Made by a program: the position numbers and the translations under genes
Origin: Lepus europaeus
Taxonomy: Eukaryota; Chordata; Mammalia; Lagomorpha; Leporidae
NCBI RefSeq assembly: GCF_033115175.1
Contig: NC_084838.1
Coordinates: 40,961,468 to 41,025,467, forward strand
Direction: 5' to 3'
DNA: 64,000 bases
The notes under the pieces: generated by a model
Databases searched by the model: none
What the model was told of the DNA's origin: nothing
What the model saw: only the letters and a program-made list of their open reading frames with translations
Shown: one piece after another, positions 21,985-34,243 of the stretch
Layout: the number at the start of each line of letters is the position of its first letter
Position numbering within the stretch: position 1 is the stretch's first letter

Positions 21985-23330
21985 CATGTTAATTCAGTAC
22001 ACACTTACGGAGTACTATAGTGTGTTATTACAGTAATACAGAGGCATTAGATATGTACACCTGGTTCTTGTTTATGTTTCACAGGTTCATAGTCAAGGGC
22101 AAAGAGAGACAACTGGTAAGCAATCAAACATTGTAAAAAGAGCTAAGAGGAAAATAAATCAGATGATGAAGTAAGAGAAAACATAACTTAGAAAACATCT
22201 AAATACCTCTAGTGAAACCCTAATTAAAGAGGTGATATTTATGAGAGTGGAAAGACTAAAGGAGAAAAAGCCGAGAGCAAGCATTCTAAGTAGAGCCAAG
22301 AGCTTGGGTGAAGTCCCTGGGATGGGAAAGAACTTGATACAATCAAGGAAATTAAAAGAAGGCAGGTACTATGGAGCTCGGCAAGGAAGGGTGGAGTAGT
22401 AAAGGGGAAGGGGTTGTGAGTGCAGGCCCACATCAGTTGTGGCCTTGTACTAGTTTGCATTTTGTTCTAAGCACAATCAGAAGTCACTGACGAGTTTTTA
22501 AATGCTGAATGAAATTAAGAAAGCTGTTTCAGAAAACTCTTCCTGGCAGTTGTGTGGAAAATCAATTAAAGATGGATAAACCCCCTCTGAAATCGCCATA
22601 AAAAGCTATTGCAAATGAAAAAAAAATTATACTTCAATAAAGAATCGGGAAGAAAAAAGGTATTGAATGTAACTGTCCTATATTCTCCAAAAAGTCGTCA
22701 TAAAAACATTTTAAAAATCATAAAATATAAAGAAATGGAGAACTCAGGAAATGTCCCAGATTGAGAAGAACAAAGAAACATGACAACTAAATTCAATACA
22801 GGATCTTGCAGCAGGAAATAAGATGCAATTATACAAAGGCTATTAGGATAATTGGCAAAATTTGAATATGGAATTTACATAATAGTATTGATTCAAGGTT
22901 ACATTTCCTGAAATTTATAAATATATTGTGCTTATTTAAGGGGGAATCATGATCTTAGTTGATTCATGCCAAAGTATTTACAGACATATGCAATTGATTT
23001 TCAAATGGTTTTTGCAAAATAATATATAACTACATAGAATAATACAAGCTTTGCAAGACGTTAACTCTTCATCTAGGTGAAAGGTTTATGGGAGTCCGAT
23101 ATATTATTCTTGCAACGTTTGTTTAAGACTTCCTTTTTCTCTTACAAATACCATCTTTCCCTTTATTCCTTTTTAAAAATTCTTATGTAAGGTAAAATTT
23201 TCATAATTTTAATCATTTAAACTACTGGAATTTGTAATAGAAGCTGGAGAAAAGCTATTACAACAGTCTGGGCACAAGATGATTCTAACTTGGACCAAAC
23301 CTGGCAGTAAAGACGAAGAGTAAATTCAAA
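21985..23330 (-). repeat. Ancient L2-type interspersed repeat, fragmented
   Basis: Phrases of a long mammalian repeat appear in order: AATTCAGTACACACTTACGG, AAGAACTTGATACAATCAAGG, GTGGCCTTGTACTAG, CATTTTGTTCTAAGC, AGAAGTCACTGACG, and later GCTATTACAACAGTCTGGGC. An AT-rich insertion or diverged stretch (about 22600-23200) separates the last part. The family name is tentative. Confidence 0.5.
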
Positions 23331-23457
23331 GTATATTTTGGAGGTGGGACTGACAAGATTTGTTTAAACACAATTTGCGGTGGTTGAGAAGAAAAGGATC
23401 CACTGGTGTAAACAAACTAACTCCCACTACAGGGCCTAAATTAGCTCCACCCTCCCC

Positions 23458-23769
23458 GTTTGGACTCCGGGAGAGGAAGTGAGGCAAAGGAAGCCATGGC
23501 CCGGCTACCGGCAGGCTTCCGGTCTAGCGTCGCGACAAGGCCGTAAATCGAAGACTCCCGTTTGGTCCCGCCCTCAATGGGCGGCCCTGGAAATGACGGA
23601 CCAATGGCGAGCGAATCATTGGACAATAACCCTATGGCTCTGGAGTGGGTGGAGACCTGTGGAACACGGTTCCCCAGGAGTTGGGCCTTGGAGTTCGGCA
23701 CTTCCGCCCACGTGGGAAGCTAAACTGTATTGAATCCGAATTGCGGGAGTGAGTCCTGGACCCGGAGTG
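23458..23769 (+). promoter_or_regulatory. NOL6: NOL6 promoter and 5' UTR
   Basis: The 310 bases before the NOL6 ATG are moderately CpG-rich and have no clear TATA box. Visible motifs are a CCAAT box at 23601-23605 and an inverted CCAAT (ATTGG) at 23618-23622, ETS-type CTTCCG at 23516 and 23701, and a perfect CACGTG E-box at 23709-23714. The E-box is about 56 bases before the start codon. Paired NF-Y boxes plus ETS and a Myc/Max-type E-box suit a growth-linked ribosome-biogenesis gene; binding itself is inferred. Confidence 0.75.
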
Positions 23770-26700
23770 ATGGGGCCGGCCCCTGCCGGAGAGCAGCAGC
23801 GCGGAGCGCCTGGGGAGCCGGAGGTGAGTTGGAAGAGAGGTTCCACGTGCACTCTCCGGGCTGCAGTGCCCGAGATGGCGGGAGGCTGACAGCTCGCGCG
23901 TGAGGGACACCCACCCGGGGGTCCATTCTGGAGGAGCCCTGTTCCCACGATGCTTCCAGCCAGGGGCACTGAGACAGTCGGGGCTTGTTAAGAAGAGATG
24001 GATCATAGCAGCCTCTGGGCACAGGCAGTGAGGCTTATGAGCCTCTGTAGCCTTCGCGGGCTCAGCACCTCGGACTTGAGACCTACAGCTTGGGTCATGA
24101 CCGCCTCCTCTTCCTTGATGCTGGATGGGGTCTTCCTCCGCAGAATTTATGTGAGATCAGGGAGGGGACGGGCACAGGGCTGTAAGGGGAGGATTGGGAC
24201 CCTGCAGACCTAGGCTTTAAGCCTGCTCACGATACAGGTGTACCAACTGTGGAACCTGTGGGTGAATGATGGGAATGTCTTAAAGAATTACAGTGAGGTT
24301 TGGATCACTTACTGCATGTATCCAGCAGGGCCCTGTATAAGCTAGCTCTTTCCATCCATAAACACTTCGTGTATACTGCAACAGTCAGGGCCTTCCAGGG
24401 GAAGTGGGACCTGGCAGAATTTGGATGGAGCAGGAGTGGAGAAGGCACTTGAGAAGTTCCAGCCTGTACCAACAGAGGGGGAGAATTCCAGATTTTTCTT
24501 GGCACCCGTAATATAAGGGGTTCAGGTATTACTTAGGGCAGGGCTCAAGACAGCTTCTACCCCAGCAAACTCCAAGCAGAGTCCTGCGCTTGTACTGTCA
24601 GGTGCACAGGGAGCCTCAAGTCAGAGAACTTTCAGTCTGAGGTTCAGAAAAGTTCTTCCAAGTTACCGTTACTCTGAGCTTTACAGAACTGACTTCCGCT
24701 GAGAACAGGGACCAGGAGCAGGTGAAGCCTTCACCCACCACCTGTCGTGGTGGCACTTCTTCCTTTCCGGCCGCAGGTGATGGAACTAGCCCAGGAAGGC
24801 ACAGGCAAGGAGGGGAAGAAGGCATCCTCGAAGAAGCGTGCAGCGGCTGCGTCTCCAGCAGATGGTCTCCTCCAGCCGGTGAAGCTCAGCCGGGCGGAAT
24901 TGTATAAGGAGCCCACCAGTGAGGAGCTGAATCGCCTTCGAGAGACTGAGAGTCTGTTCCATTCCAGCCTGCTTCGTTTACAGGTACTGTTGGGCAGCCG
25001 GGGCTTTGGTTGGAGGGGTAGGACCCTGAGGCTCATGGATGCTTCCCCTGCCCCATCCTACAGGTGGAGGAGCTACTGAAGGAGGTGAAGCTGTCGGAGA
25101 AGAAGAAGGATCGGATCGATGCCTTCCTACGGGGGGTCAACCAGAGCATCATGCGGGTGCCCTCAGTCCCTGAGACAGAGGTAAGGCAGGTGGCCTGGTG
25201 AAGCGGGAAGCCCAGAAGAGGCCTTCGGTGTGGGGGTCTCAGGCGCTTTGCTGTTTTCTTGAGGATTTGGAGTACTAAGGAGCTCAGCTGGGAGTACAGT
25301 CATTCTTAAATTCATTCACTCAACAAGTACCTATATGCCTTGTGATACTTGTGTTATTGCGATATGCCAGTAAAAGACGTAGCTTATGATCTAATGTTGC
25401 AGTTACCGACAGTAGGTTACCAGCCATGAGGACTAAACAGTATGGCAATGGTGGGAGGGGGTAAATGTAGTGGAAAAGGGAAAAAGCAAAACAAGGTAAA
25501 AGGACTGGGAGTATTAGGGGAGAAAAGTGATTTGCAATTTTAAATGAGGTAGTTGAGGTAGGAGTTATTTAGTGGCATTTGTGTGGTGATTTGAAGGCAG
25601 CGAATGAGCCATATATATACCTAAGGAAGTAAGAGCATCTCAGGAAGGGGAAGAAACCATTCTAAAGGCTCAAAGGCAGGAATATGCCTGGTACATTCCT
25701 TGGAATAAATGAGTACAAGATAGAAGGAGATGCATTCAGAAAGTTATGGGAGAAAGTGGCATATTGTTAAGAGGCTTTTTTTTTTTAAGGTTTATTTTAT
25801 TTAGTTGTGAAGCAGAGTGACAGAGAGGAGGAAGAGAAAGAGAGAGAGAGATCTTCCACCTGCTGGTTCATTCCCCAAATGGCCGCAACTGCCCAGAGCT
25901 GGGCTGATCTGAAGCCAGAAACCAGGAACTTCTTCCGGGTCTCCCACTTTGGTGCAGGAGCCCAAACTCTTGGGCCATCTTCCACTGCTTTCCCAAGTGC
26001 ATTAGCAGGGAGCTGGATCAGAAGAAGAGCAGCCAGGACTCGAACTGGCCCCAATATGGGATGCTAGCGCTGCAGGTGGCAGCTTTACTCACTGAGCCAC
26101 AGCACCGGCCCCTTATGCAGGTTCTTATACACCAAATTAAGAACTTGGCTGTTGCTCTGGATGCAATAGAGAGCTGCTGCTTGGGGATTTTGAAGTAGTG
26201 AGATCCTCTAACTTCTAAAGGTTTACTTTTCCTTTTTTTTTTTTTTTTTTTTTAAGATTTATGTATTTGAAACGCGGACAGAGAGTGATCTTCTATCCTC
26301 TGATTCACTCTTCAAATGGCTACAACTGTAGTAGCTGTGTCAGAGCCAAGCCAGGAGCCTAGAATTCTTTCCAGATCTCCCATAAGGGTATAGGGACCCA
26401 AACACTTGAGCCATCTTCCACCGCTTTCCCAGGCACATTGGCAGGGAGCTGGATTGGAAGCAGAACAGCCTGGACTCAGACCAGTGCTTATATGGAATGC
26501 TGGCATCCCAGATGGCAGCTTACCCCACTGCGCTGCCCCCATTCGGGTTTTAAGAAGTTTGGATTTTGAAAGTTCACTCAGGCTATTGTGTTGAAATTAG
26601 AATGCAGGAGAACAGAGGTAAAATTGGGACTTAGTCAGGTCCCCTGTAAGGGGAAATGATGATGCCTCAAACTCCAGTGGCAAGAGAAGTGGTCTGTTTC

Positions 26701-29700
26701 TGAATGTGTGTTGATGTGAAATGGTTAGCAGGGATGATCAGGGTGGTTTAAATGTTTTTGGTCTGAGTAACTAGTACAGGGTTGCCACAATGGGGAAGAT
26801 GGGTTTATGGGAAGATTGGGAGTTTGGGTTCAAATATGTTGATGTGTGAGGATGTCTAGTAGATTCAAGGAGCCACGTAAGGAAGGCAGACAAATCATGT
26901 GTGTCACTCTCTACCCCCACAGCTCACTGACCAGGCCTGGCTCCCGGCTGGGGTCCGAGTTCCCGTCCACCAAGTACCCTATATCGTGAAAGGCTGTTTC
27001 CGCTTCCTGCCCCCAGCACAGGTCACCGTTGTGGGCAGCTACCTGCTGGGCACCTGCATCCGGCCAGACATCAATGTGGATGTGGCACTGACCATGCCCA
27101 GGGTAAGGCCAGCGTCTGAGGGGTAGAAAGGCCCACCCCTGGAAGTTGGCAGTGGTGTTGCTAGGCCTGGGTCAGCACTGTGGTCATCAGAGACGTGCTG
27201 GAACTCTCACCTTGCTTCATCTTGGCCCCCAAGCTCTGGAAGTGCCCGTGTGACTGGCCGTCTCTGTCCTCTTGCCCCTCCAGGAAATCCTGCAGGACAA
27301 GGACGGGCTGAACCAGCGCTACTTCCGCAAGCGTGCCCTCTACCTGGCCCACCTGGCTCACCACCTGGCCCAAGACCCGCTCTTTGGCAGTGTGCGCTTC
27401 TCCTACACCAATGGCTGCCACCTGAAACCCTCAGTGCTGCTGCGGCCCTGTGGTAGGAGGCACACACTGGGCTGAGGGCATGGGGCAGGAGGGCAGGTCT
27501 GGCGGGACAGACTCAAGGTCAGGTCTAGGGGGAGAGGCGTGGGCCTCGGGTTTGAGAGGAGTAGGAGCAGGTGCCTCAGAGCCTCTGGTGGGAAGGCATG
27601 GGGCCCTCAGGTGTGAGGGGGCGTGGTGCAGGACCTCTCTCTCCACCCAGGAAAGGACGAGCGCCTGGTCACCGTGCGCCTGCATCCGTGCCCTCCACCT
27701 GATTTCTTCCGCCCCTGTCGCTTGCTGCCAACCAAGAACAACGTGCGCTCTGCCTGGTACCAAGGGCAGAGTCCTGCAGCGGCTGGTGAGCCAGCGCTGG
27801 TTTCGAGGTGGAGCTGGAGGGAAGGTGTGTTGTGGGGACTTGTATTCTCACGGCTTCCCCTTTCCTCCCACAGATAGCCCGGAGCCCCCTACCCCCCACT
27901 ACAACTCATGGGTCCTGCAGGATACAGCCCTCGAGTCCCACCTGCAGCTGCTGTCTACCATGCTGGGCCCAGCCCTGGGGCTAAAGGATGGCGTGGCACT
28001 TCTGAAGGTCTGGCTGCGGCAGCGGGAGCTGGACAAGGTGAGCTGGGGGTGGCCTGGCCTCGCCGCTGCCTCGCCCGTATGATGGGCTGACTCTGAGCTC
28101 ATGCCTCTCCCTCCGTCTCTCCTTCAGGGCCGGGGTGGGTTTAGTGGCTTCCTTATCTCCATGCTGGTTGCCTTCCTCGTGTCCACACGCAAGATCCACA
28201 CCACCATGAGTGGCTACCAGGTCCTGAGAAGCGTCTTGCAGTTCCTGGGTGAGACAGCCAGATGAGGAGGGGCCATGGGCTGCACTCATCCCATCAGAGC
28301 ATCTTCTGGTTTCTTGCCAATTGACAGATGAACAAACTGAGTCCTAGAGACAAGCGGGGGTGGGCCCCCAGGCTGAGGGAGGGCACCTTCTGACAGACAC
28401 ACTCACCCAGTTTTCTGGTTACCTCAGCCTCCACAGATCTGACCATCAACGGGATCAGTTTATGTCTCAGTGCCGACCCCACCTTGGTGAGTTGGGGAAG
28501 GCCTGGGTGCAGGAGGCCTGAAGGGGAGGCCCTGCCCCTTGACCGGCTTCTCTCTCCCCCACAAGCCAGCCCTGGCTGACTTCCACCAGGCCTTCCCCGT
28601 CGTCTTCCTGGACTCCTCAGGCCGTCTCAACCTCTGTGCTGATGTCACTGCTGCCACTTACCACCAGGTACCAGTGGGCCCCCACTCCTGGGTTCCCCAA
28701 GTGTTTCAGCCCAGACCCTGACCCTCTGTCCTCCAGAGAGCTAAGGTCAGGCGCGTCTCCTGGCTGTGCCCTCGGGTCAGTGAGAGCTCCAGTGGTGGTC
28801 CTGCCTCCCCCTGTGGCTGCAGGTACAGCACGAGGCACGGCTGTCTATGGCACTGCTGGACAGCAAAGCCGATGACGCGCTGCAGCTGCTGTTGATGACT
28901 CCCAAGCCCATGATCCGGACTTTTGACCACGTCCTGCAGTGAGTGAGGGGCAAAGGTCCTGAAGCAGGTTCTCGGATCTCCTGGGAGTGGGTGGTTCTAG
29001 GCGCCAGCAGACCCTGATTCCCCCTCTTCTCCTCCCAGTCTCCGTCCGCTGAGTCGCCTACAGGCAGCCTGTCACCGGCTGAAACTCTGGCCAGAGCTGC
29101 AGGACAATGGTGGGGACTATGTCTCGGCTGCCCTGGGCCCACTAACCACCCTCCTGGAGCAGGGCCTGGGGTCCCGGCTCCACCTGCTGGCTCACTCTCG
29201 ACCTCCAGTCCCAGAGGTGAGGTGGTGTGATTCTGGGAGTTTATGGGTTTGAGTGGGGCTGGAGCCAGTGTCCCAAGGACGAAAAGGACACACCATCCCT
29301 GGAGCTAGATGGTTAGAAAGTGGGTTTGTAGGCCAGGCTGGGCCTGCTTGGGTTGAGCTCAGCCTTTTTAAACCCTCCAGTGGGACATCAGCCAAGAGCC
29401 ACCGAAGCACAAAGACTCTGGGGCCCTGACCTTGGGCTTGCTGCTCCGACCTGAAGGATTGACCAGCGTCCTAGAACTGGGTCCAGAGGCTGATCAGCCT
29501 GAGGTGGGGAACCCCAGCACGCACACTGGGAGGAGTGGGATGGAGTGGATGGTCCACATGCTGCCTGCATCGAAGCCTGTCGGGAAGATTTCTGAGAGCC
29601 CTTCTGTCTTGATCTCCCCCACCACCCCATGCCTCTCCTCAGGCTGCTGACTTCCGCCAGTTCTGGGGGTCTCGCTCGGAGCTTCGGCGCTTCCAGGATG

Positions 29701-32700
29701 GAGCCATCCGGGAGGCTGTGGTCTGGGAGGCAGCCTCTATGTTCCAGAAGCGCCTGATTCCCCACCAGGTGGTTACCCACCTCTTAGCACTGTGAGTGTT
29801 AGAATCTGTGTGCCAGGAGGCACTGGTGGGCTGGGGTAGCTTTAGAGGAGGGCCTGGCCCAGACTCCTGGGGATGGGCAGCCCACCTACTGCTGGGGCCA
29901 AAGCCCTAGTGCCCTCATTGTGTCTGCCCCTCTTTCAGCCATGCTGACATCCCAGATACCTGTGTCCACTATGCAGGGAGCCTCCTGGACTCGCTACTCC
30001 AAGGTCTGAAAGAGGTAAGGGCTTTGGGTCCAGGGTAGCCACTGCAGTAGTGGGGGAAGAGCAGGCCTTTCAGCCTGAGTCAGGCTGCCCTTCCTGGAGT
30101 GTCCAGCAGAGGGAGCACTGGCCCTGCTGCCGCCTGAGCCAAGGCAGAATTGGCAGTGATGCTGGGTTTTACGGAATCCAGCCTCCTGACAGTCTCTTAC
30201 CCCTCAGAGCTCCAACACCGGTGAGGAGGCCCTGGCAGCGGCAGTGCGTTGCTATGACGACCTCAGCCGCCAGCTGTGGGGGCTCGAGGGGCTCCCGCTG
30301 ACCGTGTCTGCCGTTCAGGGGGCACACCCAGTGCTGCGCTACACAGAGGTGAGATGCCAGAGGGGCGGGGAGCCCTTTCTGCTTGATAACCCTTCTCTGC
30401 TCCAGTGTCCCTGGACACTCCCAGCCCCAGGCCCGTCCCTCAGCTCCCCTTCTCCCACAGGTATTCCCACCAGCCCCGGTCCGACCAGCCTACTCCTTCT
30501 ACGAGCACCTCCGAGAACGGGCCTCACTGGTGCCCCGGCCCGACAAGCCCTGCCCGGCCTATGTGGAGCCCATGACTGGTAAGAGGACTCTGGCGAGGGC
30601 ATGGAAAGGCCATCTCCCACCCTAGGCCACAGTGTGAGACTGCTCATGCCTTCCTTCTCAGTGATTTGTCACCTGGAGGGCAGTGGGCAGTGGCCGCAGG
30701 ATGCCGAGGCCATACGGCGGGTCCGAGCTGCCTTCCAGCTGCGCCTGGCTGAGCTGCTGTCACAACAGCACGGGCTGCGGTGCCGGGCTGCTGCCACGCA
30801 TACTGATGTCCTTAAGGTTAGGCTGGTGCAGGGCAGGGTGTGGTGAGCCCCAGGCTGGGGAGCAGGGGCACAGGCAGCAGGGCACTCCTGGGGCCCCCAC
30901 CTGACCCCTGCTTCCCGTCCCATCCCCTCTTGCAACAGGATGGGTTTGTGTTCCGCATCCGGGTGGCCTACCAGCGGGAGCCCCAGATCCTGAAGGAGAT
31001 TCGGAGCCCTGAGGGGATGATCACGCTGAGAGACACGCCCGCCTCCCTTCGCCTGGAGAGAGACACGAGGCAGCTGCCCCTGCTCTCCAGTGCCCTCCAT
31101 GGGTAAGAGCCAGCCCCTGCCCCTGTTCTTCACTCCTGGCCACCTGTCTCTCTGGAAGGCTAGGTGGTGTGCTGGGGTGGGGTGCATATTTGGGAGTCCT
31201 GGCCCCGCCAGTCACTCCCTGTGCGCCTGTGGGCAAGTTTTCCCGCTGGACCTCATTTTTCTGCTCTGTAAAACCAGAACAACACCAGCATCAGCCTCTT
31301 GGCGTGTTAGAAGGAGGGGAGGTAATGCGCGCAACACGTTAGCACAGAGGCCCGCGTTGGATAAGGGCTGGATAGCGGTGGCAGTGGGGCCCAGACACTG
31401 TCCTGGCTCCCATGTGCTGACTCTCACTGCCACTTCCCTCCCCGCTGCCAGGCTCCAACAGCAGCACCCTGCCTTCTCCGGAGTGGCCCGGCTGGCCAAG
31501 CGGTGGGTGCGCGCCCAGCTTCTGGGTGAGGAGTTCACCGATGAGAGCCTGGATCTGGTAGCTGCGTCCCTTTTCCTGCATCCTGAGCCTTTCACCCCTC
31601 CCAGGTGATTCCCTCTCCCTTATCTCACCTTCGGAGCTCCCCTGGGGCCCAGCTTTCTTCCTGTGGTGCACGTGGGAGATGGGAGCTAAAGCAAGTGGCA
31701 GACAGGGTTCCACGGCCCCCTGCCCTCCCACCACCCATACAGGAGGCCTGGGCTCCCTGGACTTTGCAGGAAGCCTGGGGGAGGGGGGAGGCTGGGCCCC
31801 AGACCCTTTGCTCACTCCCTCCCTTCAGCTCCCCTCAGGTTGGCTTCCTCCGATTCCTTTTCCTGGTTTCAACCTTCGATTGGAAGAACACGCCCCTCAT
31901 TGTCAACCTCAACAGCGAGCTCACTGGTAGGCCGTGGGGCCAGGGTCAGACCCCCAGGAGAGCTGCCCTTAGAGATGGCAGAGTAGGGCAGGCTAGGGGC
32001 TGCCTTGGTAGACTGTTGGGTTTTCTCCGGGCCTCCCTCTTCCCAGATGGCTAAGCCGGCTGTGAGCATCTTGGAGTAGGGGATTGTCAGGAGGAAGAGT
32101 CCCAGTTCAAGCCTGGCTGTAGAGACACGATTTGCCCATGTGATAGAGACAGAATGGACTGGGGCTGCCGATTGAGCTCCTGCCTCATAGCTTCAGCCTG
32201 GCCCAGTCCTGGCTGTTGGGGGCCTTAAGGGGAGTGAGCCAGCAGTTGGAAGAGCTGTCCCTGTCTGCCTCTCTCTTACATAAAAACAAATCAATAAAAA
32301 GACACGTGCACACGTTGGACTGGGCTGGTAAGCAGAGCACGCAGGGGCAGCGGAGGGGAGAGAAGGACTAGAGAGGGAGGGGGACCGTGACACTAGGTGA
32401 GAGGGCTGGAGGTGGGTAGTAAGGTTTAGATGAGATGCCCACACCTGGGCGGGGGTGGGGGTGGGAATGGTGGTTTCCGGTTGTAACATGAAGAGCGCCT
32501 GGTCTCAGCAGGGAGCAGGGTATCAGGTTCCTAACTCCCAGGTGTGTGGGAGCTCAGGGTGGGAGGGGTCGGGGGCAGGCCTCAGCTAGTGCAGGCCTGG
32601 AAACCAGACTAGGGGTACCAGGCAGTGGAAAATTCTGCCTCGGGGCCCAGGTCAGGAGATTAACACCACACCCAAATAAGACAAATGGCCTTGTCCCTTT

Positions 32701-34243
32701 CGGTACCTTAGCTGCTTGGGGGAAGGGTGTTGGAAAAACCCCTGTGATGAGCGACTGCTGGGTGGGAAGACCTGGGGCAGCAGAGGGAAGACTGACCCAG
32801 GACCCTCTTGTGTCCAGTGGAGGAGCAGGCTGAGATCCGGAGTAGCTTCCTGGCAGCTCGGACACAACTCCCTGTCATGGTCATCCTTACCCCCCAGGAC
32901 CGCAAAAGCTCTGTGTGGACACAGAATGGACCCTCAGCCCAGGTGCGACCCATACCTGAGCCCAAATGTGTGGTTTTTCTTCGGCCAGAGCTAAGAGAGC
33001 CCCATGGTCATACTGTGGCTGATGTTTCTGTTCCCTCAGATCCTACAGCAGCTGGTGGTCCTGGCAGCTGAGGCCCTGCCCGTCCTAGAGAAGCAGCTGA
33101 TGGACCCCCGGGGGCCTGGGGACATCAGGGTGAGCCCCTGGCCAGCGGTAACTCCAGGGGCTCTGGGGGTTCTGTTGAGCCTTGGAAGGCAGAGGTCAGA
33201 GTTCTCACAGGATGCCCAGTCCGCTTGTGGTGAGACTGGATCCAGAGAAGCTGTGGAAACTGCCAGGGAGCCTGGAGGGGAGCCTGGGCTCCTGCTGCTG
33301 CTTCCCCTGGGGCTCTTGGTGTTGCTCCTGTCCTCAGATAGGCACGTAGGCCTGTGATGGGGATCAGGCAAAGGGGAGGGCGGGGCCTGGAGTGCACACG
33401 TTGGCAGGGTTAACGGCCCCGCTCCCAACTTCAGGGGCCCCTGCCGACCCCTCCCTCCCTGCTTCCTTAGACAGTTTTCCGGCCGCCCTTGGACATATAC
33501 GACGTGCTGATCCGCCTGTCCGCCCGCCACGTGCCCCGGCACCGCCAGGCTGTGGACTCGCCAGCCGCCTCCTTCTGCCGAGGCCTGCTCCGTGAGCCGG
33601 GGCCCTCGTCCCTGATGCCCGTGCTGGGCTATGATCCTCCCCAGCTCTACCTGGCACAGCTCAGGGTAGGTCCTAAAGGGCTGAAATGTGCTAAAGCAGT
33701 GTCCAGGTGGAGCCGGGGCCATGGAGGAGGCACCAGGGACCCACCTCTCCTCTTGGCTGTTTTGTCCCTTCCCAGGAAGCCTTTGGCGATCTGGCCCTTT
33801 TCTTCTATGACCGGCATGGCGGGGAGGTGATCGGCGTCCTCTGGAAACCCAGCAGCTTCCAGCCCCAGCCCTTCAAGGTGTGCCGGCCAGGGACAGCTGT
33901 GTTCCTGCGCGTGCGCGTGGTTCTGCATGGGCATGCATGTCTCTGCCATGTGCTCTGTGCGTGACTGTGTCCAGTGTGGAGTGTGTAGGCTTGCGTGTGC
34001 CTCTCCACTGGCCCCGTCCCATCCCTAGCTTCGCCGTCTCTGGGTGTGCCTCTGCCATCCTGCAACACATTATTTCTTCTCCCACTCCCCCAGGCCTCTA
34101 GCATGAAAGGACGCACATTGCTGTCTCAAGGTGGGGAGCTGGTGATGGTACCCAATGTAGAAGCAATCCTGGAGGACTTTGCTGTGCTGGGTGAAGGCCT
34201 GGTACAGGCAGTGGAGGCCCGAAGTGAGAGGTGGACGGTGTGA
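23770..34243 (+). CDS. NOL6: NOL6 (nucleolar protein 6 / Nrap), complete, 26 coding exons, 1146 aa
   Basis: Coding exons: 23770-23823, 24777-24983, 25064-25180, 26923-27102, 27284-27452, 27651-27785, 27874-28037, 28128-28248, 28428-28486, 28566-28667, 28823-28938, 29039-29216, 29381-29503, 29643-29791, 29939-30014, 30208-30348, 30461-30578, 30662-30816, 30939-31102, 31452-31604, 31829-31926, 32818-32942, 33040-33129, 33471-33665, 33776-33877, 34094-34243. All introns are GT-AG and phases join exactly to 1146 residues, the human length as I recall it. Product: the Nrap/Utp22 family member of the small-subunit processome (UtpC with RRP7A), needed for 18S pre-rRNA processing in the nucleolus. 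Residues 164-165 (GS) and 177-180 (NVDV) mark the first nucleotidyltransferase-like domain; Asn at 177 replaces a metal-binding Asp, consistent with a structural, non-catalytic fold. The start MGPAPAGEQ has G at -3 and +4. There is no frameshift or early stop. Donors after exons 20, 22 and 25 are weak. Confidence 0.97.
25773..26113 (-). repeat. C-repeat SINE, older type, in NOL6 intron 3
   Basis: Reverse element from T run and AAGGTTTATTTTATTTAGTTG to GCCACAGCACCGGCCCC; antisense to NOL6. Confidence 0.92.
26227..26545 (-). repeat. C-repeat SINE, older type, in NOL6 intron 3
   Basis: Reverse element from T run and AAGATTTATGTATTTGAAACG to CACTGCGCTGCCCCC. Confidence 0.9.
31185..31400 (+). repeat. 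MIR relic in NOL6 intron 19
   Basis: GCGCCTGTGGGCAAGTTTTCC, CCTCATTTTTCTGCTCTGTA, then GTAATGCGCGCAACACGTTAG follow MIR order. Confidence 0.65.
32158..32300 (+). repeat. C-repeat 3' fragment in NOL6 intron 21
   Basis: CAGCCTGGCCCAGTCCTGGC, GAGTGAGCCAGCAGTTGG and an ACATAAAAACAAATCAATAAA tail. Confidence 0.8.

Larger units (their letters stand above)
15480..23450. other. Spacer between UBE2R2 and NOL6 (divergent genes)
   Basis: About 8 kb without a gene that I can support. It contains C-repeats, MIR and L2-type relics listed separately, and a 27-base A run near 15791. Stretches 15820-16010, 17200-17330, 18530-19080, 19190-19690, 20500-20790 and 21550-21980 show no recognisable feature. No spliced or open coding sequence resembling a known family was found. 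Confidence 0.7.
25300..26895 (-). repeat. Ancient L2-type repeat filling NOL6 intron 3, split by two SINEs
   Basis: Same family and orientation as the relic upstream of NOL6. It runs from TTCATTCACTCAACAAGTACC through AATGAGCC, TCAAAGGCAGGAATATGCC and CACTCAGGCTATTGTGTTG to TTTTTGGTCTGAGTAACTAG. Two reverse C-repeats interrupt it. Confidence 0.55.
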
